The notes under the pieces are model-generated. The model was given only the letters and a program-made list of their open reading frames with translations. It made no database searches and was not told where the DNA came from. Both the position numbers and the translations under genes were made by a program. Source: Hyphomicrobiales bacterium (GTDB lineage: Bacteria; Pseudomonadota; Alphaproteobacteria; Rhizobiales; Aestuariivirgaceae). From it: a stretch of DNA of 10,657 nucleotides. Positions within the stretch are counted from its first letter, which is position 1, and each line of letters starts with the position of its first letter. Positions 1-6,308 of this stretch are shown piece after piece. The stretch covers positions 1 to 10,657 of the forward strand of contig JALUFY010000259.1 of assembly GCA_027051995.1 (NCBI GenBank), in the 5' to 3' direction.

Positions 1-756
1 GCCCTGGCCCGCCCGGCCGCGGCGGAGCCCATGAGCCTGCGCTACGCCGTCAGCGTCGGCGGCTTCAACGCGATGCAAATGATCTATGACGGCAACGCCG
101 GCAAGAAGAGCTACAAGGCCCATGTGGCCATCAAGCCCTCCGGCGGTTTCCTCTCGCTGTTCATCAAGAAGTCCTTCGATCTGGGCGGCTCCGGCGTCAT
201 GACCGCCAATGGCGCGCGCCCCGCCTATTTCTACATGAACATCAGGAAGAAAAAGAAACTCAGAAAGGGCGTCGTGCGCTGGAAGGGCGGCAAGCTCGTA
301 TGGGAGCATGTGCCGCCGCCCTCGCCACAGGAGCGCGCCGAGCTGTTCCGCGCCATGGGCAAGGGCGCGCCCGATCCGCTCAGCCTGGTCATCGGTCTGG
401 CGCGGCGCGATCCGGCGGCCAGCTGCAAGGGCACGCGGCGGGTCTTCGACGCCCATGACGTCTATGACCTGCGGCTTTCGCTGGGCGGGCGGAAAAACAT
501 CAAATCCCCCGCATACAGCGGCCAGGCCGTTCTGTGCCGTATGCATTTTTCCCCCGTCGCCGGATATTCCAAGAAGAAGCGCCGCAAGATCCGCAGGAAC
601 CCCTGGGTGTTCAACATCTGGCTGGCTCCCGTCATGAGCCGCGACGCAGGCAGGCTCATGGTGCCGGTCGGCGCTTTCGGCTCGCTGGACGGCCGCAAGT
701 TCACCGCCAGCCTGGTCAAGGCCAGCATCGGCGGCAGGCGGCTCTCCGCCCGCTGA
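1..756 (+). CDS. DUF3108-family exported protein (5' partial)
   Basis: The reading frame is open to the first base of the window, so the 5' end is missing. The ten residues before the first in-frame ATG (position 31) read ALARPAAAEP, which looks like the end of a signal peptide with an AxA-type cleavage site. I therefore think position 31 is not the true start and the protein is exported to the periplasm. Counting from that Met, the features resembling the DUF3108 family are an opening beta-rich 'LRYAVSVGGF' segment, 'DPLSLVIGL' at about 115-123, and 'CKGTRRVFDAHDVYDLRL' at about 132-149. A 'RLMVPVGAF' strand lies near the end. The family is of unknown function and is usually predicted to be a periplasmic beta protein. 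Unusual here are two very basic patches, KKKKLRK at about 73-79 and KKKRRKIRRN at about 181-190. The family call is from recalled motifs. A hairpin follows at 822-845. Confidence 0.7.
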   Translation, partial: ALARPAAAEPMSLRYAVSVGGFNAMQMIYDGNAGKKSYKAHVAIKPSGGFLSLFIKKSFDLGGSGVMTANGARPAYFYMNIRKKKKLRKGVVRWKGGKLVWEHVPPPSPQERAELFRAMGKGAPDPLSLVIGLARRDPAASCKGTRRVFDAHDVYDLRLSLGGRKNIKSPAYSGQAVLCRMHFSPVAGYSKKKRRKIRRNPWVFNIWLAPVMSRDAGRLMVPVGAFGSLDGRKFTASLVKASIGGRRLSAR

Positions 757-785
757 AATCCCGCCGCCTGGCCCGGCGCTTTTGC

Positions 786-814
786 TTGCCAAGCACCATC
801 CGTGGTCTTAAGAG
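786..814 (+). promoter_or_regulatory. Weak candidate promoter ahead of the typA leader hairpin
   Basis: TTGCCA (786-791, five of six to TTGACA), a 17-nt spacer, then TAAGAG (809-814, only three of six to TATAAT). If used, transcription would start near 821, right at the base of the hairpin at 822-845, and read into typA. The -10 match is poor, so this is only a candidate. Confidence 0.25.
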
Positions 815-821
815 AAACACG

Positions 822-849
822 CCGCCGGGCGCATCCGCCCGGCGGTTTT
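822..849 (+). terminator. Terminator-like hairpin between the DUF3108 gene and typA
   Basis: A perfect 9-bp GC-only stem, CCGCCGGGC (822-830) and GCCCGGCGG (837-845), encloses a 6-nt loop and is followed by TTTT (846-849). It fits an intrinsic terminator for the upstream gene, although the U-tract is short. It ends only 31 nt before the typA ATG at 881. An attenuator for typA is therefore an alternative reading. Confidence 0.65.
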
Positions 850-880
850 GCCGATTTTCAGCGGAAGAACACAACCTCTC

Positions 881-2701
881 ATGAACCTGCGCAACATCGC
901 CATCATCGCCCACGTGGATCATGGCAAGACCACCCTCATCGACCGTCTTCTGGCCGCCTCCGGCGCGTTCCGCGACAACGAGCAGGTGGCCGAACGCGCC
1001 ATGGATTCCAACGATCTGGAGCGCGAGCGCGGCATCACCATCCTCGCCAAGGTGACATCCCTGGAGTGGAAGGGCACACGCATCAACATCGTGGACACCC
1101 CCGGCCACGCCGATTTCGGCGGCGAGGTGGAGCGCATTCTGGGCATGGTGGATGGCGTCATCCTGCTGGTGGACGCCGCCGAGGGCGTCATGCCGCAGAC
1201 CAAGTTCGTGCTCGCCAAGGCCCTGGCCCGGGGCCTGCGCCCCATCGTCGCGGTCAACAAGATCGACAAGCCCGAGGAGCGCCACGAGGAGGTCATCACC
1301 GAGGCCTTCGATCTGTTCATCGCCCTGGGCGCGGATGACGAGCAGCTGGATTTCCCCATCCTCTACGGTTCGGCCAAGGAGGGCTGGATGTCGCTCGGCC
1401 CCAAGGCCGGCCCGGCGGCCGGCATGGACGCCCTGTTCGATCTGGTTATTGATCACGTCCCCGCCCCGAAGGTGGAGGACGGCCCCTTCCGCATGCTGGC
1501 CACGCTGATCGAGGCCGATCCCTATCTGGGCCGCATCCTCACCGGGCGCATCGCCTCCGGCGCCGTCAGGCCCAATGATCCGGTCAGGGTGCTCAGCCGC
1601 GAGGGCGAGGTGATCGAAACCGGCCGCGTGTCGAAGATTCTCGCCTTCCGGGGGCTCGGCCGCCAGAGCATTGACGAGGGCCAGGCCGGCGACATCGTCG
1701 CCATCGCCGGGCTCAAGGAGGCCACCGTCGCCAACACCCTGTGCGATCCGGAAGTCAGCGAGCCCATCGCCGCCCAGCCCATCGACCCGCCGACCCTGTC
1801 CATGACCTTCCGCATCAACGACGGCCCGCTGGCCGGTCAGGAAGGCGAGAAGGTGCAAAGCCGCGTCATCCGCGAACGGCTGTGGAAGGAGGCCGAGGGC
1901 AACGTCGCCCTGCGCGTCGAGGAGGTGCCCGGCGAGGCGGAGGCCTTCAAGGTCTCCGGGCGCGGCGAATTGCAGCTCGCCGTGCTCATCGAGACCATGC
2001 GCCGCGAGGGCTTCGAGATGACGGTGGGCCGCCCGCGCGTCGTCATGCGCGAGGAAGACGGCGTCAAACTGGAGCCCGTCGAGGAAGTCATCATCGACGT
2101 GGACGAGGAATATTCCGGCGCGGTTGTGCAGAAGCTTTCGGAGCGCAAGGCCGCGCTGGTGGACATGACCACCTCCGGCGCGGGCCGCCAGCGGCTGGTC
2201 TTTCACGCCCCCACGCGCGGCCTCATCGGCTATCACTCCGAGCTCATGGGCGACACTCGCGGCTCCGCCGTGCTCAACCGGCTGTTTCACGCCTGGGAGC
2301 CCTGGAAGGGCCCCATCCCCGGGCGCGCCACCGGCGCGATCATCTCCAACGCCACGGGCAGGGCCGTGGCCTACGCCCTGTGGAAACTGGAAGACCGCGG
2401 CCCCATGTTCATCTCGCCCGGCGACATGGTCTACGAGGGCATGATCGTCGGCGAGCACGCCAAGGGCCAGGATCTCATGGTCAACGTGCTCAAGGGCAAG
2501 AAGCTCACCAACATCCGCGCCGCCGGCAAGGACGACGCCATCCAGCTCACCCCGCCCATAAAAATGAGCCTGGAGCAGGCCCTGGCCTACCTTTCCGACG
2601 ACGAACTGGTGGAGGTCACGCCCAAATCCATCCGCCTGCGCAAGCGCATTCTCGATCCTCACGCGCGCAAGCGCGCCTCACGCGCCAGCGCGGACGCCTA
2701 G
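881..2701 (+). CDS. typA: Translational GTPase TypA/BipA
   Basis: A 606-residue ribosome-associated GTPase of the EF-G-like translation factor family, acting in the cytoplasm. Known family roles are in ribosome assembly and stress or cold adaptation. All G motifs are visible: G1 HVDHGKTT at 11-18, G2 RGITI at 50-54, G3 DTPGH at 72-76, G4 NKID at 126-129 and G5 SAK at 164-166. The C-terminal half has the family's '[20 protein letters not shown]' stretch and a 'RGLIGYHSE' segment, followed by the TypA-specific C-terminal domain. Length is normal. I chose ATG 881 because it gives the usual N-terminus [18 protein letters not shown]. An in-frame TTG at 848 lies in the tail of the upstream hairpin and adds residues the family lacks. 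The SD-like GGAAG (863-867) is rather far upstream. ppa follows on the same strand after 47 nt. Confidence 0.97.
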   Translation: MNLRNIAIIAHVDHGKTTLIDRLLAASGAFRDNEQVAERAMDSNDLERERGITILAKVTSLEWKGTRINIVDTPGHADFGGEVERILGMVDGVILLVDAAEGVMPQTKFVLAKALARGLRPIVAVNKIDKPEERHEEVITEAFDLFIALGADDEQLDFPILYGSAKEGWMSLGPKAGPAAGMDALFDLVIDHVPAPKVEDGPFRMLATLIEADPYLGRILTGRIASGAVRPNDPVRVLSREGEVIETGRVSKILAFRGLGRQSIDEGQAGDIVAIAGLKEATVANTLCDPEVSEPIAAQPIDPPTLSMTFRINDGPLAGQEGEKVQSRVIRERLWKEAEGNVALRVEEVPGEAEAFKVSGRGELQLAVLIETMRREGFEMTVGRPRVVMREEDGVKLEPVEEVIIDVDEEYSGAVVQKLSERKAALVDMTTSGAGRQRLVFHAPTRGLIGYHSELMGDTRGSAVLNRLFHAWEPWKGPIPGRATGAIISNATGRAVAYALWKLEDRGPMFISPGDMVYEGMIVGEHAKGQDLMVNVLKGKKLTNIRAAGKDDAIQLTPPIKMSLEQALAYLSDDELVEVTPKSIRLRKRILDPHARKRASRASADA

Positions 2702-2748
2702 GCTCGCGCGGCCGGGCCATTCAACATTTATATCCGGGAGACAGGATC

Positions 2749-3279
2749 ATGAGACTGGACGCCATCAGCATCGGGGCCAATCCGCCGAAAGAGGTCAATG
2801 TGGTCATCGAGGTGCCCATCGGCGGCGAGCCCATCAAATACGAGATGGACAAGCAGGCCGGCACGGTCGTCGTCGATCGCTATCTCTACACGCCGATGCG
2901 CTATCCGGGCAATTACGGCTTCATCCCCCACACCCTGTGCGGCGACGGCGACCCGATAGACGTGATCCTGATTTCCTCGCGCCCGCTCATCCCCGGCTGC
3001 ATCATCGCCGCGCGCCCCGCCGGCGTGCTCAGGATGCGTGACGAAAAGGGCATGGACGAAAAGATCATCGCCGTGCCCGCCCCCCACATCACCCGTCATT
3101 ACGAGGACATCTTCGACATCTCCGCCCTGCCGGACATCCAGCTGCGCCAGATCGAGCATTTCTTCACCCACTACAAGGATCTGGAAAACGGCAAGTGGTC
3201 GAAGATGGAAGGCTGGGGCGGCCATGAAGAGGCCGAAAGGCTCATCATGGAATCCATCGCCCGCCACAAGGAAGGCTGA
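2749..3279 (+). CDS. ppa: Inorganic pyrophosphatase, family I
   Basis: A 176-residue cytoplasmic enzyme that hydrolyses PPi to two phosphates with Mg2+, pulling biosynthetic reactions such as tRNA charging, nucleotide polymerisation and argininosuccinate synthesis forward. The family signature DGDPIDV is at 66-72. The catalytic set known from the E. coli enzyme is complete with a one-residue offset: E21, K30, E32, R44, Y56, D66, D68, D71, D98, D103, K105, Y142 and K143. Length is typical of the prokaryotic hexameric form. The start is supported by GGGAG (2736-2740), 8 nt before the ATG. It lies 47 nt after typA on the same strand and may be co-transcribed with it. It ends tail-to-tail with the antitoxin gene after only 27 nt, and I see no hairpin between them. 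Confidence 0.97.
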   Translation: MRLDAISIGANPPKEVNVVIEVPIGGEPIKYEMDKQAGTVVVDRYLYTPMRYPGNYGFIPHTLCGDGDPIDVILISSRPLIPGCIIAARPAGVLRMRDEKGMDEKIIAVPAPHITRHYEDIFDISALPDIQLRQIEHFFTHYKDLENGKWSKMEGWGGHEEAERLIMESIARHKEG

Positions 3280-3306
3280 CCCCATCGGCGCGCACCCGCC
3301 GCCACC

Positions 3307-3600
3307 CTATTGCAGCTCCAGACGCAAGGAGCGCCCCACCGCCTTCGCCGCCCGCGCCAGCGTGGCCAGCGTCACCGCCCCGTTGCCGGGATCAAGCAGC
3401 CTGTCAAGCTGCGAGCGGCTGGTGCCCATGCGCCGGGCCATCTCGGCCTTGGAGATGTTCCGCGCCTTCATCTCGGCGGCCAGCTGAAAGGCCAGCACCC
3501 GCTTGACGGCGCGCTCCGTCGTCTCTTCCCGCACACCTTCCTCGGCGAGAAAATCCTCGAAAAACTGCCCGGCCCTGCCCTTTTCAGCGTCGTCACTCAT
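3307..3600 (-). CDS. XRE-family antitoxin, HigA-like
   Basis: A 97-residue protein with a helix-turn-helix of the XRE/Cro type at about residues 48-92, seen as 'ISKAEMARRMGTSRSQLDRL' followed by 'TLATLARAAKAVG'. An acidic, probably alpha-helical N-terminus (about 1-35) could be the toxin-binding part; that is inferred. The family role is to neutralise the partner toxin by protein contact and to repress the shared operon. Its ATG overlaps the toxin stop codon by 4 nt (ATGA), so translation is probably coupled, with the toxin first as in HigBA-type systems. Base composition is host-like: the 60-nt line I counted, 3421-3480, is about 70% GC, unlike the toxin gene. A lone XRE regulator is the alternative, but the overlap with a RelE-like gene makes that less likely. 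Confidence 0.85.
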   Translation of the reverse strand: MSDDAEKGRAGQFFEDFLAEEGVREETTERAVKRVLAFQLAAEMKARNISKAEMARRMGTSRSQLDRLLDPGNGAVTLATLARAAKAVGRSLRLELQ

Positions 3601-3947
3601 CTCAAGCCTCTCATGCGTTTCATGGCTGTGGCGATTTCCTTTTCCGGTGTTTTCTGGCTCTTCTTTACAAATCCATGCAGCAAAATCATGCTGCCATCGA
3701 ACGCACAGAAGAAAACCCTGGCGATACGCCCGCCATCAAGCCTGCTTCTGATTTCCCACAGCCCCTTGTATCCCTTGATCGGACGGCAAAGCGGCATTCC
3801 GACAGGCCATCCGAACTCGGCTGTTCTGATGTCATCCCCGATGATCTTGCGGTCTGCGGGAGACAATGAAAGCAGCCATTCCCTGACTGGCATCCTGCCG
3901 CCATCTGATTCAAAAAATCGCGCGGGCAAATGCTTCAAACCATTCAC
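3597..3947 (-). CDS. RelE/HigB-superfamily toxin (phage Gp49-like)
   Basis: Read from a GTG at 3947 this is 116 residues. It matches the pattern of Gp49-like/HigB toxins: 'RFFE' and 'GRMPVREWL' near the start, 'WPVGMPLCRPI', 'GLWEIRSRLDGGRIARVFF' in the core, and 'LLHGFVKKSQKTPEKEI' at the end. Members of this superfamily usually cut mRNA on the ribosome, but activity here is inferred. The frame stays open up to an ATG at 4022, which would give 141 residues. I prefer the shorter form because family members normally begin a few residues before the 'L-P-A-R-F-F' segment, and because a promoter-like sequence (3954-3982) lies inside the extra part. A TTG at 3938 (113 residues) is a third option. 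No Shine-Dalgarno is visible before any of them. The gene is AT-rich compared with all its neighbours (about 40-52% GC in lines I counted), which suggests recent acquisition. Confidence 0.8.
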   Translation of the reverse strand: MNGLKHLPARFFESDGGRMPVREWLLSLSPADRKIIGDDIRTAEFGWPVGMPLCRPIKGYKGLWEIRSRLDGGRIARVFFCAFDGSMILLHGFVKKSQKTPEKEIATAMKRMRGLR

Positions 3948-3953
3948 AGGCGA

Positions 3954-3982
3954 TATGTACCATATAAGGTACGATTTGCCAA
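3954..3982 (-). promoter_or_regulatory. Candidate promoter of the toxin-antitoxin operon
   Basis: On the minus strand TTGGCA (3982-3977, five of six to TTGACA) is followed by a 17-nt spacer and TACATA (3959-3954, three of six to TATAAT). Transcription would begin near 3947, which is the first base of the GTG chosen as toxin start. The mRNA would then be leaderless. Confidence 0.45.
3957..3972. promoter_or_regulatory. Inverted repeat in the toxin-antitoxin promoter, possible autoregulatory operator
   Basis: GTACC (3957-3961) and GGTAC (3968-3972) are perfect inverted arms around a 6-nt AT spacer. The site lies mostly in the spacer between the candidate -35 and -10 boxes and overlaps the upstream half of the -10. 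That is where an XRE antitoxin would be expected to bind to repress its own operon. Regulator binding is inferred. Confidence 0.4.
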
Positions 3983-4035
3983 GAATATTTCTTTTTCTCA
4001 CGGCATTCCCGTCATGATCCATGCCCCTTCCATGC

Positions 4036-4041
4036 TATGAT
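4036..4041 (+). promoter_or_regulatory. Candidate -10 box of the quinone oxidoreductase gene
   Basis: TATGAT (five of six to TATAAT) sits exactly 6 nt before the chosen ATG at 4048, with no purine-rich Shine-Dalgarno in between. I see no good -35 at the usual distance. The geometry puts the transcription start on the A of the start codon, implying a leaderless mRNA. Confidence 0.4.
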
Positions 4042-4047
4042 CGCCCC

Positions 4048-5064
4048 ATGACGGATATTCCCGAATCCATGACGGCCATCCGCATCGCCCGCCCCGGCGG
4101 GCCGGAGGCGCTCAGGCCCGCGCAAGTCCCCGCGCCGCGCCCAAGCCGGGGCCAGGTGCTCATCGAGGTGGCGGCGGCGGGCGTCAATTATCCCGATGTC
4201 CTGCAACGCAGGGGCCTCTATCCGCCGCCGAAGGGCGCGCCGGACATCCCCGGCCTGGAAGTGGCCGGAACCGTCGTGGCGGCGGGCCCCGGCGCGCGGC
4301 GCTGGCGCGAAGGAGATGAAGTCTGCGCCCTCGTGCCCGGCGGCGGATACGCGCAATACTGCGCCGCCCCGGCGGCCAACTGCCTGCCCGTGCCCAGGGG
4401 CCTGTCCATGCGCGAGGCCGCCTGCCTGCCCGAGACATTCTTCACCGTCTGGACGAACGTCTTCGAGCGCGGCGGGCTGAAGGCAGGCCAGACCTTTCTC
4501 GTGCATGGCGGGGCGGGCGGCATCGGCACGGCGGCCATCCAGATGGCCCGCGCCCTGGGCGCGCGCGTCTTCGCCACCGCCGGTTCGGAGGAGAACTGCC
4601 GCCTTTGCGAGGAACTGGGCGCGGAGCGCGCCATCAATTACCGCAAGGAGGATTTCGCCGAAGTCCTGCGCGGCATCCTCGGCAAAAAGGGCGTGGATGT
4701 CATCCTCGACAGCATCGGCGGCGATTACATCGGCAAGAACATCGCCATCGCGGCGCGTGACGGGCGCATCGTCAACATCAACTACATGAAGGGCTCCAGG
4801 GTGGAGGTGGATTTCCTGCCCGTCATGCTCAAGCGCCTGACGCTGACCGGCTCCACCCTGCGCGCCCGCCCGGTGGCCGAGAAGGCGGCCATCGCCTGGT
4901 CGCTGGAGAGCGTCATATGGCCGCGCATCGAGGCCGGAGACATCCGCGTTATCATGGATTCCACATTCCCCCTGGCCGGAGCCGCCCGCGCCCATGCGCG
5001 CCTCGAAGGCCCCCACCGGGGCAAGATCGCCCTGCTCCCGGGCCAGACCGGCGCTTCATCATAG
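4048..5064 (+). CDS. NAD(P)H-quinone oxidoreductase, PIG3-type zinc-free medium-chain dehydrogenase/reductase
   Basis: A 338-residue cytoplasmic oxidoreductase of the MDR superfamily, quinone-oxidoreductase branch. It is expected to use NADPH to reduce quinones or similar carbonyl compounds; the real substrate is unknown. Family landmarks are 'GVNYPDVLQRRGLYPPPKGAPDIPGLEVAG' split over residues about 45-74, and the nucleotide-binding 'HGGAGGIGTAAIQ' at about 152-164. I see none of the cysteine-rich structural zinc loop of alcohol dehydrogenases. I chose ATG 4048 because 'MTDIPESMTAI' matches the usual N-terminus of alphaproteobacterial members. An ATG at 4021 lies upstream of the -10-like box, and an ATG at 4069 would trim 7 residues. 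It is divergent from the toxin gene, and trcR follows on the same strand behind its own promoter. Confidence 0.9.
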   Translation: MTDIPESMTAIRIARPGGPEALRPAQVPAPRPSRGQVLIEVAAAGVNYPDVLQRRGLYPPPKGAPDIPGLEVAGTVVAAGPGARRWREGDEVCALVPGGGYAQYCAAPAANCLPVPRGLSMREAACLPETFFTVWTNVFERGGLKAGQTFLVHGGAGGIGTAAIQMARALGARVFATAGSEENCRLCEELGAERAINYRKEDFAEVLRGILGKKGVDVILDSIGGDYIGKNIAIAARDGRIVNINYMKGSRVEVDFLPVMLKRLTLTGSTLRARPVAEKAAIAWSLESVIWPRIEAGDIRVIMDSTFPLAGAARAHARLEGPHRGKIALLPGQTGASS

Positions 5065-5068
5065 TCCA

Positions 5069-5097
5069 TTGCAAGACGCGCCGGAGGCGGTTATATT
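5069..5097 (+). promoter_or_regulatory. Promoter of trcR
   Basis: TTGCAA (5069-5074, four of six), a 17-nt spacer and TATATT (5092-5097, five of six). It begins 4 nt after the quinone oxidoreductase stop and would give a leader of about 64 nt before the trcR ATG. This is one of the better sigma70-type matches in the window. Confidence 0.55.
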
Positions 5098-5101
5098 GCC
5101 G

Positions 5102-5119
5102 CCAATCCCGTCATATTGG
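5102..5119. repeat. Inverted repeat at the trcR transcription start
   Basis: CCAAT (5102-5106) and ATTGG (5115-5119) are perfect arms around 8 nt. The site lies just downstream of the -10 box, over the expected transcription start. Its centre is exactly 30 bp from the centre of the next inverted repeat (5131-5150). It could be an operator or chance; 5-bp arms are short. Confidence 0.3.
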
Positions 5120-5127
5120 AAAGCAGA

Positions 5128-5154
5128 CAGAAATCCTGAAACACGGATTTTCTG
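5128..5154 (+). promoter_or_regulatory. Leader hairpin abutting the trcR Shine-Dalgarno
   Basis: CAGAAATCC (5128-5136) pairs with GGATTTTCTG (5145-5154), making nine pairs with a single bulged T and an 8-nt loop. The last paired base is the G that begins GAAGGAG (5154-5160), the Shine-Dalgarno, which is 7 nt before the ATG. The stem therefore touches the ribosome site and could modulate translation. This is inference from the sequence only. Confidence 0.4.
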
Positions 5155-5167
5155 AAGGAGAGAATTC

Positions 5168-5920
5168 ATGTCCGGAAAACCGCTCATGCCGAAAGCCACC
5201 GCCGTCTGGCTGGTAGACAACACCGCCCTGACCTTCAAGCAGATCGGCGACTTCTGCGGCCTGCACGAGCTGGAGGTCAAGAGCATCGCCGATGGCGAGG
5301 TGGCCCAGGGCATCAAGGGCCTCGATCCCGTCACCGCCGGCCAGCTCACGGCGGAGGAAATCGCCAGGGGCGAAAAGGACCCCGCCTACCGCCTCAAGCT
5401 GGCCAGGCCGAAGGTGGACATCCCCCTGACGCGCGCCCGCAAGGGGCCGAAATACACCCCCCTGTCGCGCCGCCAGGACCGCCCGGACGCCATCGCCTGG
5501 CTGCTGCGCAACCACCCGGAGCTGTCCGACGCCCAGATCATGAAGCTGGTGGGCACCACCAAGCCGACCATCGAGGCCATCCGCACCCGCACCCACTGGA
5601 ACTCCGCCAACATCAAGCCGCGCGATCCGGTGACCCTCGGCATGTGCAGCCAGATGGAGCTGGACATGGCGGTGAAGAAGGCCGCCGAAAAGGCCGCCCG
5701 CCTGCGAAGGAAACAGGGCCTGCCGGAGCCGGAGGCGGCCGAGACCCTCAAGCCCGCCGAGGAAACCATCGGCGGCGGCCTCACCCATTCCACGCCTCAA
5801 GCGGATACCGAAGACAAGCCGCTGTTCGATGACATGAAGGCCCCGCAACAGGAAGAGGAAAACATTCCCGACGCCGAGTCGGTCTTCTCAAAACTCAACG
5901 AACTGAAAAAGGAAGACTGA
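5168..5920 (+). CDS. trcR: DUF1013-family cell-cycle transcriptional regulator TrcR
   Basis: A 250-residue cytoplasmic protein of the DUF1013 family, which current annotation names TrcR, a cell-cycle transcriptional regulator conserved in Alphaproteobacteria. The opening MPKATAVWLVDNTALTFKQI (residues 7-26) is the hallmark stretch. Two helix-turn-helix-like segments are visible, at about 22-45 ('FKQIGDFCGLHELEVKSIA') and about 118-143 ('LSDAQIMKLVGTTKPTIEAI'). Residues from about 185 on form an acidic, proline-rich and probably disordered tail. The start is well supported by GAAGGAG, 7 nt upstream. Met7 would be an internal alternative but has no better ribosome site. The gene has its own promoter and a leader hairpin. 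The family call is strong, while the regulatory role rests on family naming. Confidence 0.92.
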   Translation: MSGKPLMPKATAVWLVDNTALTFKQIGDFCGLHELEVKSIADGEVAQGIKGLDPVTAGQLTAEEIARGEKDPAYRLKLARPKVDIPLTRARKGPKYTPLSRRQDRPDAIAWLLRNHPELSDAQIMKLVGTTKPTIEAIRTRTHWNSANIKPRDPVTLGMCSQMELDMAVKKAAEKAARLRRKQGLPEPEAAETLKPAEETIGGGLTHSTPQADTEDKPLFDDMKAPQQEEENIPDAESVFSKLNELKKED

Positions 5921-5953
5921 CGCGCGCTCCCTCGCGCCATCCCGCCCGCCGCC

Positions 5954-5983
5954 TTGACAAGCCCGCCCGCCGGGCAGTATGAG
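5954..5983 (+). promoter_or_regulatory. Promoter of rpmJ
   Basis: A perfect TTGACA (5954-5959), an 18-nt spacer and TATGAG (5978-5983, four of six). Transcription would start near 5990 and give a leader of about 75 nt. The leader contains a possible stem, GCGCGCC (6010-6016) with GGTGCGC (6025-6031), including one G-U pair and an 8-nt loop. Confidence 0.55.
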
Positions 5984-6065
5984 TGGCGGCCAGGACGAAA
6001 CGCCAAGGCGCGCGCCCCGCAAGAGGTGCGCCCTTCTCTTTGGAACCAGGATCAGGCAGGCTGAC

Positions 6066-6191
6066 ATGAAAATCCGCAATTCGCTCCGCTCCTTGGCCAA
6101 GCGTGACCGCGCCAACCGCGTCGTGCGCCGCCGGGGCCGCCTCTACGTCATCAACAAGGTCAAGAAGCGCTTCAAGGCCCGCCAGGGCTGA
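6066..6191 (+). CDS. rpmJ: 50S ribosomal protein L36, zinc-free type
   Basis: A 41-residue, extremely basic protein of the large ribosomal subunit. The start [10 protein letters not shown], the centre '[13 protein letters not shown]' and the end 'RFKARQG' match the C-minus (YkgO-like) L36 of Alphaproteobacteria. There is no cysteine and no histidine anywhere, so no zinc ligand remains. The usual 'RHRDC' segment is replaced by RDRAN. I chose ATG 6066 because it gives the full family length. An in-frame ATG at 5979 would overlap the promoter and add a stretch unlike L36. The gene is monocistronic, with its own promoter upstream and a shared terminator downstream. Confidence 0.95.
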   Translation: MKIRNSLRSLAKRDRANRVVRRRGRLYVINKVKKRFKARQG

Positions 6192-6207
6192 CGCGCGCAG
6201 GACGTCC

Positions 6208-6278
6208 CGCCGGAGAACGTCTCCGGCGCGGTCAGGAAACAAAAAAGCCCCCGAAGCCTCGCAGGCTCCGGGGGCTTT
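6208..6278. terminator. Bidirectional terminator between rpmJ and argG
   Basis: The main hairpin has 15-nt arms at 6244-6258 and 6264-6278 with one mismatch and the loop TCGCA. On the minus strand it is followed by TTTTTT (6246-6241) and then GTTT, a strong intrinsic terminator 30 nt past the argG stop. On the plus strand the tail is only CTTTG, so it should end rpmJ less efficiently. A second perfect 8-bp stem, CGCCGGAG (6208-6215) with CTCCGGCG (6221-6228), lies just after rpmJ without a U-tract. Confidence 0.85.
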
Positions 6279-6308
6279 GTCCTGTCGTATTGCCGTATCG
6301 CCCACTTC

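Noticed and set aside
848..880. TTG-started N-terminal extension of TypA
   Set aside because: It begins in the T-tract of the upstream hairpin and adds 11 residues that the family does not have.
716..2662. A 648-codon minus-strand open frame opposite typA
   Set aside because: It is the antisense shadow of a GC-rich, strongly codon-biased gene. It has low-complexity Gly/Ala/His/Asp content and no recognisable domain, whereas typA on the other strand is certain.
1741..2748. Upstream extension of the pyrophosphatase frame through typA
   Set aside because: It is an out-of-frame reading of typA that runs into ppa by chance. ATG 2749 has a good Shine-Dalgarno and gives the normal length.
5979..6065. 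29-residue N-terminal extension of L36 from ATG 5979
   Set aside because: It overlaps the -10 box and is unlike any L36 N-terminus. The 41-residue form is the family length.
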